This document shows positions 17,839 to 24,970 of a stretch of 64,000 nt of DNA, piece after piece. The translations under genes were made by a program, and so were the position numbers. Location: the NCBI RefSeq assembly GCF_029889745.1, contig NZ_CP123639.1:1-64000 (forward strand), given 5' to 3'. Positions within the stretch are counted from its first letter, which is position 1; each line of letters starts with the position of its first letter. This DNA is from Ligilactobacillus faecis (GTDB lineage Bacteria > Bacillota > Bacilli > Lactobacillales > Lactobacillaceae). A model generated the notes under the pieces. It was not told the origin of the DNA and did no database searches. It saw only the letters and a program-made list of their open reading frames with translations.

Positions 17839-17870
17839 CACCGTCTCCATTCTGTTGTACAATAAGTCAT

Positions 17871-18284
17871 TCATTCCAAGTTATATGTTGCCCCATTGTC
17901 TCTAATATTTTCAAACATGCTTATGTAAGCAGGCGCTACATGTTTTGACTTATCCTCTAAAAATTTAGCATACGTTAGCTCCAGTGCTTGGTACTCATTA
18001 GCTTTTATACTAGACGGTCTTACTTTCACATCTAAGCAAAGTAACGCTTGCATGAACCATTTAGGATTTTCATCATGAAGTGTTTTTAGAGTTTTGAAAT
18101 ACGTGTCTACCAAATTTATTGATATGTTACTTTCAATTATCTCTTCAAAACTTTTATCTAACAACTTTTTATAGTGAGCTGTTGGAACTTTAGTCTCATG
18201 GTAGCTATAAGTCATATCTGACATACTTTGTGCCATTTTGGCTAAAGGTAGTTTTCCAAATTCATCATAGTATTTTTTCACCAT
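17871..18284 (-). CDS. Hypothetical protein (137 residues)
   Basis: An all-helical 137-residue protein with no recognised domain; segments include KYYDEFGKLPLAKMAQSMSD and LVDTYFKTLKTLHDENPKW. The ATG at 18284 is selected because AAGGAG lies 5 bases before it; an upstream GTG would overlap that site. It is the second gene of a two-gene unit behind structured repeat 4. Function unknown. Confidence 0.55.
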   Translation of the reverse strand: MVKKYYDEFGKLPLAKMAQSMSDMTYSYHETKVPTAHYKKLLDKSFEEIIESNISINLVDTYFKTLKTLHDENPKWFMQALLCLDVKVRPSSIKANEYQALELTYAKFLEDKSKHVAPAYISMFENIRDNGATYNLE

Positions 18285-18293
18285 GTTCACTCC

Positions 18294-18644
18294 TTATGCA
18301 ATACGTCTTAATTGGCTGTCAACTTGTATCATGCCAAACTCTGAAAAATTAGGTTGCGAAAGATTGTACACATACGCATATACAATACCATTTTTGGACA
18401 ACCTTAAGTTCTCAATATATTCTTCAGGGCAATTTGAAACGACTAAAACAGAGATAAAGTTTCCATTCTTAGTGAGATAATACGGATATACCTCATGTTT
18501 TATCAAAATTTCAGCGATTTCAGGTCTTTCTGACTTAAAAAACATCATTAAAGTTTCAGCGCAAAATGCACTATCTACGTCTAATCCAATTAAATTCTTT
18601 AATATCTTATTCGCCTGTTCTCTTTGTTCTGCTACAGTGACCAT
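18294..18644 (-). CDS. Hypothetical protein (116 residues) after structured repeat 4
   Basis: A 116-residue protein with a helical first half (EQREQANKILKNLIGLDVDS) and a strand-rich second half (YYLTKNGNFISVLVVSNCPE). A strong GAGGGTGG ribosome site precedes the ATG at 18644. It is 9 bases from the next gene, so the two form a small operon directly behind repeat 4. No family recognised. Confidence 0.55.
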   Translation of the reverse strand: MVTVAEQREQANKILKNLIGLDVDSAFCAETLMMFFKSERPEIAEILIKHEVYPYYLTKNGNFISVLVVSNCPEEYIENLRLSKNGIVYAYVYNLSQPNFSEFGMIQVDSQLRRIA

Positions 18645-18686
18645 ATTATTACCACCCTCTTTGATATGTTAACGTGTCATGCACGC

Positions 18687-18870
18687 TACATTTTCTTAAT
18701 GTTCATAGACGGAAAAGCACTACAACCCTGCGCCAGCACACGAGGTGCTTGGGGTTGTAGTGCTTTGGAGTATATGATATGTGTAAAAGCCGTTTACGGC
18801 TTGCGCAAGGAGCAACAGCGACTGAAAGATACTTATACCATTTCAGCGCAGTGGGCGGAGGCGGAGCGCG
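18687..18870. repeat. Structured repeat, copy 4
   Basis: The stem pairs 18704-18728 with 18751-18775: the outer CATA/TATG and inner AAGCACTACAACCC match, with four mismatches near the base. TTGGGG, 18 bases, TATGAT lies on the right arm. Then AAGCCG/CGGCTT hairpin, GCGCAAGGAGC, CAGCGACTGAA and GTGGGCGGAGGCGGAGCGC. The left flank CTACATTTTCTTAATGTTCA matches copy 5 closely. Confidence 0.84.
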
Positions 18871-18963
18871 TTAAGTCTTTAGTTCAAGTATTTCCTTTCA
18901 AGCAAATACATTTTGGCAACACTTAAGTTGCTATTTATTTTTTAATTGTACTGTGATTGCTTT

Positions 18964-19260
18964 TTACTTTGTCGTCGTTTTTTCTTTCGACCATGACTTT
19001 GTAAACATCTTTAAATTCCTAGCTTTTGAGTGATGCGTTTCATCTGTGACGATCATATATGGCTCAGAAAGCTTTCCTAAGCGATTATTTAACTTTATCA
19101 CTGATGTTCACACTACTACATAGTCCATATTGACGTCAGAAGCTATCAGATCAGCTGTTATCTGTCCTACCAACTCTTTTCGATGTACCATGAAAAATAA
19201 TGCTTGATCGATCTTTGTGCTCAATTCTTTTTGGTGTGGATATAGTCCATACCCCATCAA
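18964..19260 (-). pseudogene. Remnant of a DEAD/DEAH-box helicase
   Basis: Reading from ATG 19257 gives MGYGLYPHQKELSTKID (a Q-motif-like LxPHQKEL), about 49 codons, an in-frame TGA at 19108-19110, then TSVIKLNNRLGKLSEPYM and IVTDETHHSKARN, which resembles helicase motif II (DEAH) and its surroundings, before a stop at 18964. Motif I is missing, so most of the helicase core is deleted. The element-wide motif at 19312 precedes it. Assignment rests on two short motifs. Confidence 0.6.
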
Positions 19261-19311
19261 CTCATCTCACTTCATAAATTACACCTATATTTTAGGGGTT
19301 AGCCTAAATAT

Positions 19312-19357
19312 CTGCTTTTTTAGGACAAAATAAAAAGGCCGTAAAATCGACCTTTGA
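19312..19357 (-). terminator. Terminator of the parMR operon followed by element-wide motif copy 3
   Basis: On the minus strand AAAGGTCG and CGGCCTTT pair right after the parR stop (19334-19355) and run into TTTTTATTTTG. The motif TTGTCCTAAAAAAGCAG follows at 19312-19328, ahead of the helicase remnant. Confidence 0.75.
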
Positions 19358-19358
19358 G

Positions 19359-19619
19359 CTATGCTCTAAAACCTGCAAAGCCACTGGAGAAACTCTTTTT
19401 TGGCTTTTCTTGCTGCATTGAATGTTTTTGCGGTTTTATCGGCACTATTTTATTTTCACTGATCTGCTCAGATTGCTTCATCTGATGTTCGATCAAACTA
19501 CGGATATACTCAGATTGATTTTGTGCTGATCCCTGCAAAAATTCATATATTTTTTGATCCCTAGGGTTGTCATACAGCCTAAAACTAATCTGTTTAATTA
19601 ATTTTTGCCGTTCTTTCAC
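19359..19619 (-). CDS. ParR-like partition adaptor
   Basis: An 86-residue basic protein immediately downstream of the actin-like gene. KLIKQISFRLYDNPRDQKIYEFL and SEYIRSLIEHQM suggest a ribbon-helix-helix type DNA-binding half, followed by a disordered tail (PKKSFSSGFAGFRA) of the sort that caps ParM filaments. The GTG at 19619 is chosen as start since it falls just after the parM stop with GAGGTCGGTG upstream; the longer frame would run inside parM. Assignment is mainly by position. Confidence 0.7.
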   Translation of the reverse strand: MKERQKLIKQISFRLYDNPRDQKIYEFLQGSAQNQSEYIRSLIEHQMKQSEQISENKIVPIKPQKHSMQQEKPKKSFSSGFAGFRA

Positions 19620-19620
19620 G

Positions 19621-20664
19621 CTATTCACCGACCTCAGTAAAACCATATTTATAAAAGCCACGAACGTTTGCCATTTCTGCATCATCAACAAAGATCACCT
19701 TTTCAAAAACTGCTCTTATCATACTTTGATCAATGATATTTGACGTTCCTCCAGTGATGATCAAAGTATCGATGCTCTTAATGTCCTTGAATGTGCTACG
19801 TAACTGGCTAACTAAACGTTGACTAAAACTTTTGATTTCTTGTTCAACAATTCCTGTAATGTCCAAGATATTATTCTTAGAAAACTTATAGGAAAATTGC
19901 TTTTCTGCGATCCCCGCACGAACCAATTTCTCTATTTGGTATAAGCTCACATTATCTTCGATACGACTGGCGATCGCTTCATAAAGATCATTTGCCCCGG
20001 TCGAATATTGTTTACGCGCTTTTTTATCAAATTCAAAGTTCAATAATGTATCGATCAAGATCGTACCACCGCCAATATCGATGATTCCAACTCTTTCATC
20101 TAAAAGCCCCTCACGCTTCAAATTCCCTTCATCATCTAATAAGACATTGTAAAATGTCCCTATAGGTTGCGGTATGATCAACACGGTCTCAACTTTCACG
20201 TTTACTGTTGTCCCATCGATTTCAACTTGATGCTGCCCCTTTAAAACTTCAGCTAAGCCCCTTAGTTGCTCTTTGCTGTTATAATCTTCTGTTGGCACAC
20301 CAGCAACTACTGTAACGGACATAATTTCATTTTTTGCTTTTTCAAAATCAGTAGCTAAAAGTCCAAGTGCAAAATTGGCCAATAATTTAAACGTATGATT
20401 GCTATAACGATCGCGATACATCAATGTATCTTGTAAATAATCATCTAGCTTTAAATTAACCAAGTCAGTTCCCCAAGCCCATTTTTGTTCATCAAACGGG
20501 GTTTTATACATCGTAATATCCCGTTTGATACCCAAATTACCTAGATTTCCTAATTGTTGTGGGAGATCATTTTCATTTAAGATCTGTGAAGGCAACACAT
20601 ATTCTGCCTTGTTGCTCTTTAATTTTGTTTGCTTATTTCCTAAATCCAATGCAAAAAGTTCCAT
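19621..20664 (-). CDS. parM: ParM/Alp actin-like plasmid segregation ATPase
   Basis: A 347-residue actin-like protein that polymerises to push plasmid copies apart. Actin-fold motifs are visible: phosphate-1 FALDLGNKQTK at the N-terminus, phosphate-2 GIIDIGGGTILID near residue 194, and the adenosine motif LIITGGTSNII near 306. Together with the downstream parR-like gene this is a type II partition module, which points to a low-copy plasmid life stage. It overlaps the preceding gene by one base. Confidence 0.88.
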   Translation of the reverse strand: MELFALDLGNKQTKLKSNKAEYVLPSQILNENDLPQQLGNLGNLGIKRDITMYKTPFDEQKWAWGTDLVNLKLDDYLQDTLMYRDRYSNHTFKLLANFALGLLATDFEKAKNEIMSVTVVAGVPTEDYNSKEQLRGLAEVLKGQHQVEIDGTTVNVKVETVLIIPQPIGTFYNVLLDDEGNLKREGLLDERVGIIDIGGGTILIDTLLNFEFDKKARKQYSTGANDLYEAIASRIEDNVSLYQIEKLVRAGIAEKQFSYKFSKNNILDITGIVEQEIKSFSQRLVSQLRSTFKDIKSIDTLIITGGTSNIIDQSMIRAVFEKVIFVDDAEMANVRGFYKYGFTEVGE

Positions 20665-20933
20665 TAGTGATCACCTGTATCCCTTTCAAACTCAAAATTT
20701 TCTAGATCATCTAAAATCTGTTCTAAGATTTCTTCTGTTTTTCCTGGTAAATTCAGTAATAATATAGTAATCATATGTGCTATATCCCTATAATTTCCAC
20801 TGATATATTGGGCCATTTCTCCATAATCAGTCGCACCTACTACGATAGTATTTCGATACCCGATCTCTCCCAATGTTTCTTTTGTTGCTTCAGCAATATC
20901 CTTGAACAAGTCCCTTTGAAGTTTTTCTTCCAT
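20664..20933 (-). CDS. Hypothetical protein upstream of parM
   Basis: An 89-residue protein, mostly helical, with a short hydrophobic stretch (AHMITILLLNLPG) too short to be a sure membrane helix, and an acidic C-terminus. Its stop overlaps the parM start by one base, so it is translationally coupled to the partition genes. No family recognised; a partition accessory role is conceivable. Confidence 0.55.
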   Translation of the reverse strand: MEEKLQRDLFKDIAEATKETLGEIGYRNTIVVGATDYGEMAQYISGNYRDIAHMITILLLNLPGKTEEILEQILDDLENFEFERDTGDH

Positions 20934-20939
20934 ACTATA

Positions 20940-21356
20940 TCACTTACCTTTCCACTTACTACGTGACCACCAGCGCAATAGATCGATCGTGATCAAAAAT
21001 TTGTTCTTCAAAGAAAAATCATGTCGTAAAAATCTTCTGCTCAAAATCAGTTGTTTTAAAGACACTTGATACCAATTATTACGAATAATAAATTGGCTTC
21101 GTGCCCTCATTCCTTTGTTTCGAGTTTTAATAAATTGTGCATCAATTTTAGCAACTCTGATCGTTGTCTCATGATTAACATATGGTCTTATCGGGACATT
21201 TATCAGTGCTCCGGACAATAATTCTCTCCAATCAGATTTATTGTGACTGATATAATACCACATAGGGCTTTGAAGATCCCGAGGTAACAAGTAATCTCCT
21301 TTTGTGCCATTTAAAAATTCGACCTTGATATAGATGTATCTTTTTTCTCTAACCAT
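20940..21356 (-). CDS. Hypothetical basic protein (138 residues)
   Basis: A strongly basic 138-residue protein: strand-rich first half (RYIYIKVEFLNGTKGDYLL) and an Arg/Lys-rich second half (RSQFIIRNNWYQVSLKQLIL, then RRFLRHDF). It overlaps the next gene upstream by 8 bases and precedes the parM unit by 6. Nucleic-acid binding is likely from charge alone; no domain is recognised. Confidence 0.55.
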   Translation of the reverse strand: MVREKRYIYIKVEFLNGTKGDYLLPRDLQSPMWYYISHNKSDWRELLSGALINVPIRPYVNHETTIRVAKIDAQFIKTRNKGMRARSQFIIRNNWYQVSLKQLILSRRFLRHDFSLKNKFLITIDLLRWWSRSKWKGK

Positions 21357-21819
21357 AAAAGGCCTCTAGCAAGGTTTTTGCCGAAAAATTCAAATCCGTA
21401 TAACCATATTCGTATAGAATACGATCAACGACTTCTGCCGTTAATTCCTCAGGTTCTCGCTTCAGGGCATCAGTGTCATAAATTGTTACTGACTTCACAC
21501 TACCATCTTCATTCAGCCTAGTGTATGTATCAAATGCTGAAGCATTTAGTAGAGCCTCATGAATATCTGCATGTTCCAATAAAAAAGATCTTGCCGCAGC
21601 CACCTCATTTAATTGCTGTTCTGATTCCAATAGTTTGATCACTTCTTCCTGTTGCTTCTTATATTCAAAAGCTCGATAAGCATTTTGCTCACTTTTATAC
21701 CCATACCCATTGGCGTTATCCAATATCTCACCTGTTTGTGCATCGATCACAATATATCGCTTATCACCCATCTCTTGTGATAATTTATTTGAATAAATGA
21801 CTTCACATCTTCCATTCAT
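21349..21819 (-). CDS. Hypothetical protein (156 residues)
   Basis: A 156-residue acidic protein. The start DKRYIVIDAQTGEILDNANG has the look of small plasmid proteins that report or copy a sequence tag (a YVVIDxxTGE motif seen in several phage and plasmid ORFs of unknown role). The middle is a charged helix. GAAGGGG precedes the ATG. Part of the repeat 5 - parMR operon. Confidence 0.5.
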   Translation of the reverse strand: MNGRCEVIYSNKLSQEMGDKRYIVIDAQTGEILDNANGYGYKSEQNAYRAFEYKKQQEEVIKLLESEQQLNEVAAARSFLLEHADIHEALLNASAFDTYTRLNEDGSVKSVTIYDTDALKREPEELTAEVVDRILYEYGYTDLNFSAKTLLEAFYG

Positions 21820-21909
21820 ACATGCCCCTTCTTTCTAATGCTACATTTTTAAAGATCAGTATCATCGTGCCCCATTATAGGCATGATTATCTATGATCGT
21901 TACTCATTT

Positions 21910-22584
21910 TCAGCCTCTATTCAATATCTCTTTAGGCATTAGTTTTGATTTCTTAGCGTGCTCATACCCTATAAGATACGCTTCTTCATTTAACACCTTT
22001 GGATTAGTAGTGGTGTAACTACCTAGTTTCATCTCTTTAAAAGCGCGATCTACTTCGGCCGGTACTTGCAACATCAACTCAAACTTTCGTAATTCTCGTT
22101 TTTGCTGCCTGAATCTCCCATCTATCCCATGAAGAAATCCCTGTAAATAAGAATTTCTATACACAACTCCAAGGTGCTCTTTCCGAATCCTTCCTAGCCT
22201 ATACTCCAAATACATCAATGTTGCTTCATAGACTTCCGTTGCAATTCTAACATCATCTTTATACCCAAAAAATATCATTGTCGTCTCTTTCCGGTTGTAA
22301 TATCTTCGTCTGATCGACTTACAGCGAAAATTTTTAGCTAATATTACATGTAACTCTGCCTTCCACCAAGGCATACGCACCAAATATTCAGATTCTGTTT
22401 CAACGATGTTCGCATCTGTTTGTCTCCTATCCTTCCGATCGATATCTTGCATCGACAAGTTGTGCTTCAATAACATTTTTTGCGCTAACATAAGCGCTGT
22501 TTGTCCTTCTTCATCATTAGGATTATCTTGAGCTAACTTCATGAGCTTTTGAATCTTGGCAATAATTTTATCTAATTCTTCCAT
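21910..22584 (-). CDS. DUF2786 family protein
   Basis: A 224-residue protein with an N-terminal DUF2786 domain: IIAKIQKLMKLAQDNPNDEE, split here, then GQTALMLAQKMLLKHNLSM, the family's signature. A middle part (WWKAELHVILAKNFRCKS, IFFGYKDDVRIATEVYEA) matches the longer DUF7168-type extension. Members occur in phages and plasmids; function is unknown. The ATG at 22584 has GAGGTG 7 bases upstream. Confidence 0.8.
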   Translation of the reverse strand: MEELDKIIAKIQKLMKLAQDNPNDEEGQTALMLAQKMLLKHNLSMQDIDRKDRRQTDANIVETESEYLVRMPWWKAELHVILAKNFRCKSIRRRYYNRKETTMIFFGYKDDVRIATEVYEATLMYLEYRLGRIRKEHLGVVYRNSYLQGFLHGIDGRFRQQKRELRKFELMLQVPAEVDRAFKEMKLGSYTTTNPKVLNEEAYLIGYEHAKKSKLMPKEILNRG

Positions 22585-22603
22585 TTTCAATCACCTCAAA
22601 ATC

Positions 22604-22861
22604 TTAATCTGTAAACTTTTGTTTAAACAAATAATTGCCATACTCAACAGCTTTATTATGCAACATTTCAATAAATACAGTTATAAATGGGGCAGCAATA
22701 AAATAAACTGTAGAAATAAACCCTAAATCCCACCCTAAGATCAAATACAGATAAGTACCTCGAAGAAAAACGGTTATCCAACCAATGATACTTGCAATGC
22801 TAAAACAACGTAGCAACATTGCTACCTTATTTCGATAAAAAGGTTGTTTTTGTTCTTTCAT
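22604..22861 (-). CDS. Small two-helix membrane protein after structured repeat 5
   Basis: An 85-residue protein with two hydrophobic segments (FSIASIIGWITVFLRGTYLY and LGFISTVYFIAAPFITVFIE) and charged ends. A GGAGG site stands 7 bases before the ATG. It is the first gene behind structured repeat 5 and starts the operon that ends with parMR. Role unknown. Confidence 0.6.
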   Translation of the reverse strand: MKEQKQPFYRNKVAMLLRCFSIASIIGWITVFLRGTYLYLILGWDLGFISTVYFIAAPFITVFIEMLHNKAVEYGNYLFKQKFTD

Positions 22862-22888
22862 AATATATCCTCCAATGCTATCAAACGT

Positions 22889-23078
22889 TACATTTTCTTA
22901 AAGTTCATAGCAAATAGACCGCTACAACTCTGCGTTAGCACGTGAAACGCTTGGAGTTGTAGCGGTCTATTTGCTATGATATGTGCAAAAGTCGTCTTAA
23001 CGACTTGCGCAAGGAGCATTAGCGACTGAAGTTTATATAATATTTTCTAAGCGCGGTGGGCGGAGGCGGAGCGCTCGC
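22889..23078. repeat. Structured repeat, copy 5
   Basis: The cleanest copy. A perfect stem of at least 25 bp pairs 22906-22930 with 22953-22977 around the apical GCGTTAGCACGTGAAACGC. The right arm holds TTGGAG, 18 bases, TATGAT. Then AAGTCGT/ACGACTT hairpin, GCGCAAGGAGC, TTAGCGACTGAAG and AGCGCGGTGGGCGGAGG closing with GCGCTCGC. The left flank TTACATTTTCTTAAAG is shared with copies 2 and 4. The 85-residue gene begins 28 bases left. Confidence 0.87.
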
Positions 23079-23098
23079 AATGCTTCAATCTAAAATTA

Positions 23099-23174
23099 GT
23101 GGTAGCAAAGTGGGAGCACTTTTTCACTATGACATCAAAAGTGGTAGCAAATTGCTACCGTTTTGCTACCACTT
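23099..23174. repeat. Second cluster of GGTAGCAAWTTGCTACC palindromes
   Basis: GTGGTAGCAAAGTGGGAGC at 23099 and AGTGGTAGCAAATTGCTACC at 23140, followed by GTTTTGCTACCACT, repeat the units seen at 17671-17838. Again the cluster lies just to the right of a structured repeat. The cluster's place upstream of the parMR operon would suit a centromere or operator. The 175 bases to the right show no gene. Confidence 0.7.
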
Positions 23175-23318
23175 TACAGAGAATATACTTCTAAACGCAA
23201 AAGAGGCTAGTAGTTCCCAGCTCCTTTTGTGTTATTCACGTAAACCTTATCTCATTTCGCACTTTGATTATAGCAAAAATTTTGGAAAAACAACGAACCA
23301 AGACCTTGAGACTCTCCT

Positions 23319-23360
23319 CTAGAACTTAAAGTGCTTACTTCTAAGCACTTTAAGTTCTAG
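23319..23360. terminator. Long perfect hairpin at the end of the toxin-like operon
   Basis: CTAGAACTTAAAGTGCTTA and its complement form a 19-bp perfect stem with a 4-base loop. It overlaps the stop of the 113-residue gene. There is no T-run, so termination would be weak; it could also block 3' exonucleases. Confidence 0.6.
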
Positions 23361-23698
23361 TTTAAGTCAGGTATTGTTAATTTTATATCGAATTGTTTTA
23401 GGAAAATTTTAAGCATGCCATTAAAAATATCATTTGGTAGTTCTGATACCTTTGGAACAATCGTTATTAGTTCCTCTCGTATTTTTTCTATGCTTAAACT
23501 CTTTTTATCAGATAGTAGATTTAACCGTAATAATATTTTATCGTGTTCTTCTTGCGTGAAATCAAATTCTAAACAAAAAATATGTGAAGAGATAGGTTCA
23601 GTAGCTGTATGACCCATAAGAGTTGCAAGATCAATAATTGAGTCTTTCAAAAGCATTTGATTTTCTACTTTAGAAAATGCATATTCGCTTAAATTCAT
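23357..23698 (-). CDS. Possible immunity protein overlapping the secreted peptide gene
   Basis: A 113-residue cytoplasmic protein, acidic and helical (DSIIDLATLMGHTA, FDFTQEEHDKILLRLNLLSD). The N-terminal half resembles DUF1878-like small proteins in pattern, but I cannot assign it firmly. Its ATG overlaps the stop of the secreted protein gene by 4 bases, so the two are coupled. That arrangement, a small non-secreted protein directly behind a small secreted one, suggests immunity. This is inference. Confidence 0.5.
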   Translation of the reverse strand: MNLSEYAFSKVENQMLLKDSIIDLATLMGHTATEPISSHIFCLEFDFTQEEHDKILLRLNLLSDKKSLSIEKIREELITIVPKVSELPNDIFNGMLKIFLKQFDIKLTIPDLN

Positions 23699-24141
23699 AG
23701 TATCCAGCTCACCGCTTCCCTTATTGCAAGAGCTATATTAGTGGCAACACTATTAGACGCTCCAGCACTTCTTACGCTTCTATATACGGCATCATAAACA
23801 GCTTGCGCTGGAACTTCACTCCACTCTAGTAACGGTTTTAGAGCATTTACTATAGCGCCATAGTACCTATCCACTTGATTAGCCACTGTTCTACCTGAAA
23901 CGGATCTAACTGCATTTATGACAGCACTTCTGTTTTGTATAGCTTTCTTGAGTGCAGCCTTGGCAATCTTAGTCCAAATACTACGCTGTTCTTTTAAGGA
24001 ATTATAATCACTTTCCTTTACTGGAACAGTTACAGCTGTTGTTGTATCAGTTGAAGCTTTGACCGTTTGTACAGTTGGTGTTACAACTGGAGACAGTAGA
24101 AAAACTAAGAGACTTGTAACTAGTAATTTTTTTGATTGCAT
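23695..24141 (-). CDS. Small secreted protein, possible bacteriocin or toxin
   Basis: A 148-residue protein with a Sec signal peptide (KKLLVTSLLVFLLSPVV, likely cut near residue 29) and a mature part of about 115 residues made of amphipathic, lysine/arginine-bearing helices (IWTKIAKAALKKAIQNRSAV, AIREAVSWIL). No cysteines are seen in the mature part and no anchor. Helical, cationic, secreted proteins coupled to a small partner fit an unmodified bacteriocin. AAGGAG precedes the ATG. I recognise no named family. Confidence 0.55.
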   Translation of the reverse strand: MQSKKLLVTSLLVFLLSPVVTPTVQTVKASTDTTTAVTVPVKESDYNSLKEQRSIWTKIAKAALKKAIQNRSAVINAVRSVSGRTVANQVDRYYGAIVNALKPLLEWSEVPAQAVYDAVYRSVRSAGASNSVATNIALAIREAVSWIL

Positions 24142-24664
24142 TTTTACTTCTCCTTTCTGTATTTAAAAGCACATCTGTATCCGGTTTCAAAATATAAAAA
24201 AACAAACAAAAGATGGCAAAAAAATTCGTGTCGAGCGCTTAAAAGTTCTCCCTACTCACACAGGATTAGCTTTTGATTTATTTATATATAACCTATCTCT
24301 CCTCACACTTTAATTGTAACAATAATTCTTTTTTCTAACAACAAATCAATAGATCAATTTATATCTAAATATATAAATAATTAGGATAATTTTATCGTTA
24401 ATCGTTATACCAATATTCGTTGGCATAGTCACAGAACTAGTCTCTCATTGGTTAGAATAAAAGGACAAAAACAACGATTGAGAAGCAAGTTGCTTGCTAA
24501 CACGTCAGAGTCGCGCCTGATGCAAAAAAAGCCCAATCTATGCCAGTAGGTTGGACTTTTGTGTTGTTGTGTAACAACAAATCTTATCGTTTCGCACCAT
24601 GACTATAGCTTATAGCAAGGAGCTGGCGGCCTAAGCTCAAATAACTTGTTAGAGATTCCTTCTA
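24142..24664. other. Intergenic region with terminator and diverged repeat-like remnant
   Basis: No gene is visible in these 523 bases. A minus-strand terminator (AAGTCCAA / TTGGGCTT then T5, 24523-24560) closes the unit to the right. Around 24600-24640 the sequence TATAGCAAGGAGC preceded by a small CTATA/TATAG stem resembles the AAGGAGC block of the structured repeats, perhaps a decayed sixth copy. The AT-rich part 24300-24400 should hold the promoter of the secreted-peptide gene. Confidence 0.55.
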
Positions 24665-24970
24665 TTAGACATTATCTCCTATCACTGGTAAATAGATAAT
24701 CTTTTGCTCATCATTGATTTTTGCAACATCTTTTCCTGTCAGAGTAAAAATATCTCCTGTTTCTAATCTTTTTCCTACTACTCCCCAAGAAACAGCAGTT
24801 TCTTTGTCTGATTCAACAATAGTCCAAAAATGCTTTAATTCAGTACTATTTTGAAAAAAGTGTTTGAAAACTCTTGAATCTCCCCCGTCCTTGATAGCTT
24901 TTTTCATCATTTGCATCAATGATTTCATCGTCAGCAAATAATGGGACTGGGAAAACTTTATTACATACAC
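24665..24970 (-). CDS. Hypothetical protein (about 101 residues)
   Basis: A 101-residue protein: basic helix first (MKSLMQMMKKAIKDGG), then strands (FWTIVESDKETAVSWGVVG, EQKIIYLPVIGD). The start is uncertain: GTG at 24970 overlaps the upstream gene's last codons and would depend on coupling; an ATG at 24928 is the alternative. It forms a pair with the 131-residue gene; function unknown. Confidence 0.5.
   Translation of the reverse strand: MYVIKFSQSHYLLTMKSLMQMMKKAIKDGGDSRVFKHFFQNSTELKHFWTIVESDKETAVSWGVVGKRLETGDIFTLTGKDVAKINDEQKIIYLPVIGDNV

Noticed and set aside
15391..23078. CRISPR array
   Set aside because: The repeats are about 170-180 bp, imperfect, far apart, with genes between them and no cas genes.
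15391..23078. Integron attC sites
   Set aside because: The repeats lack paired RYYYAAC/GTTRRRY core sites, lie 5' of genes and no tyrosine integrase is seen.
23056..23322. Plus-strand ORF over structured repeat 5 and the palindromes
   Set aside because: Its residues simply translate repeats and palindromes; no ribosome site.
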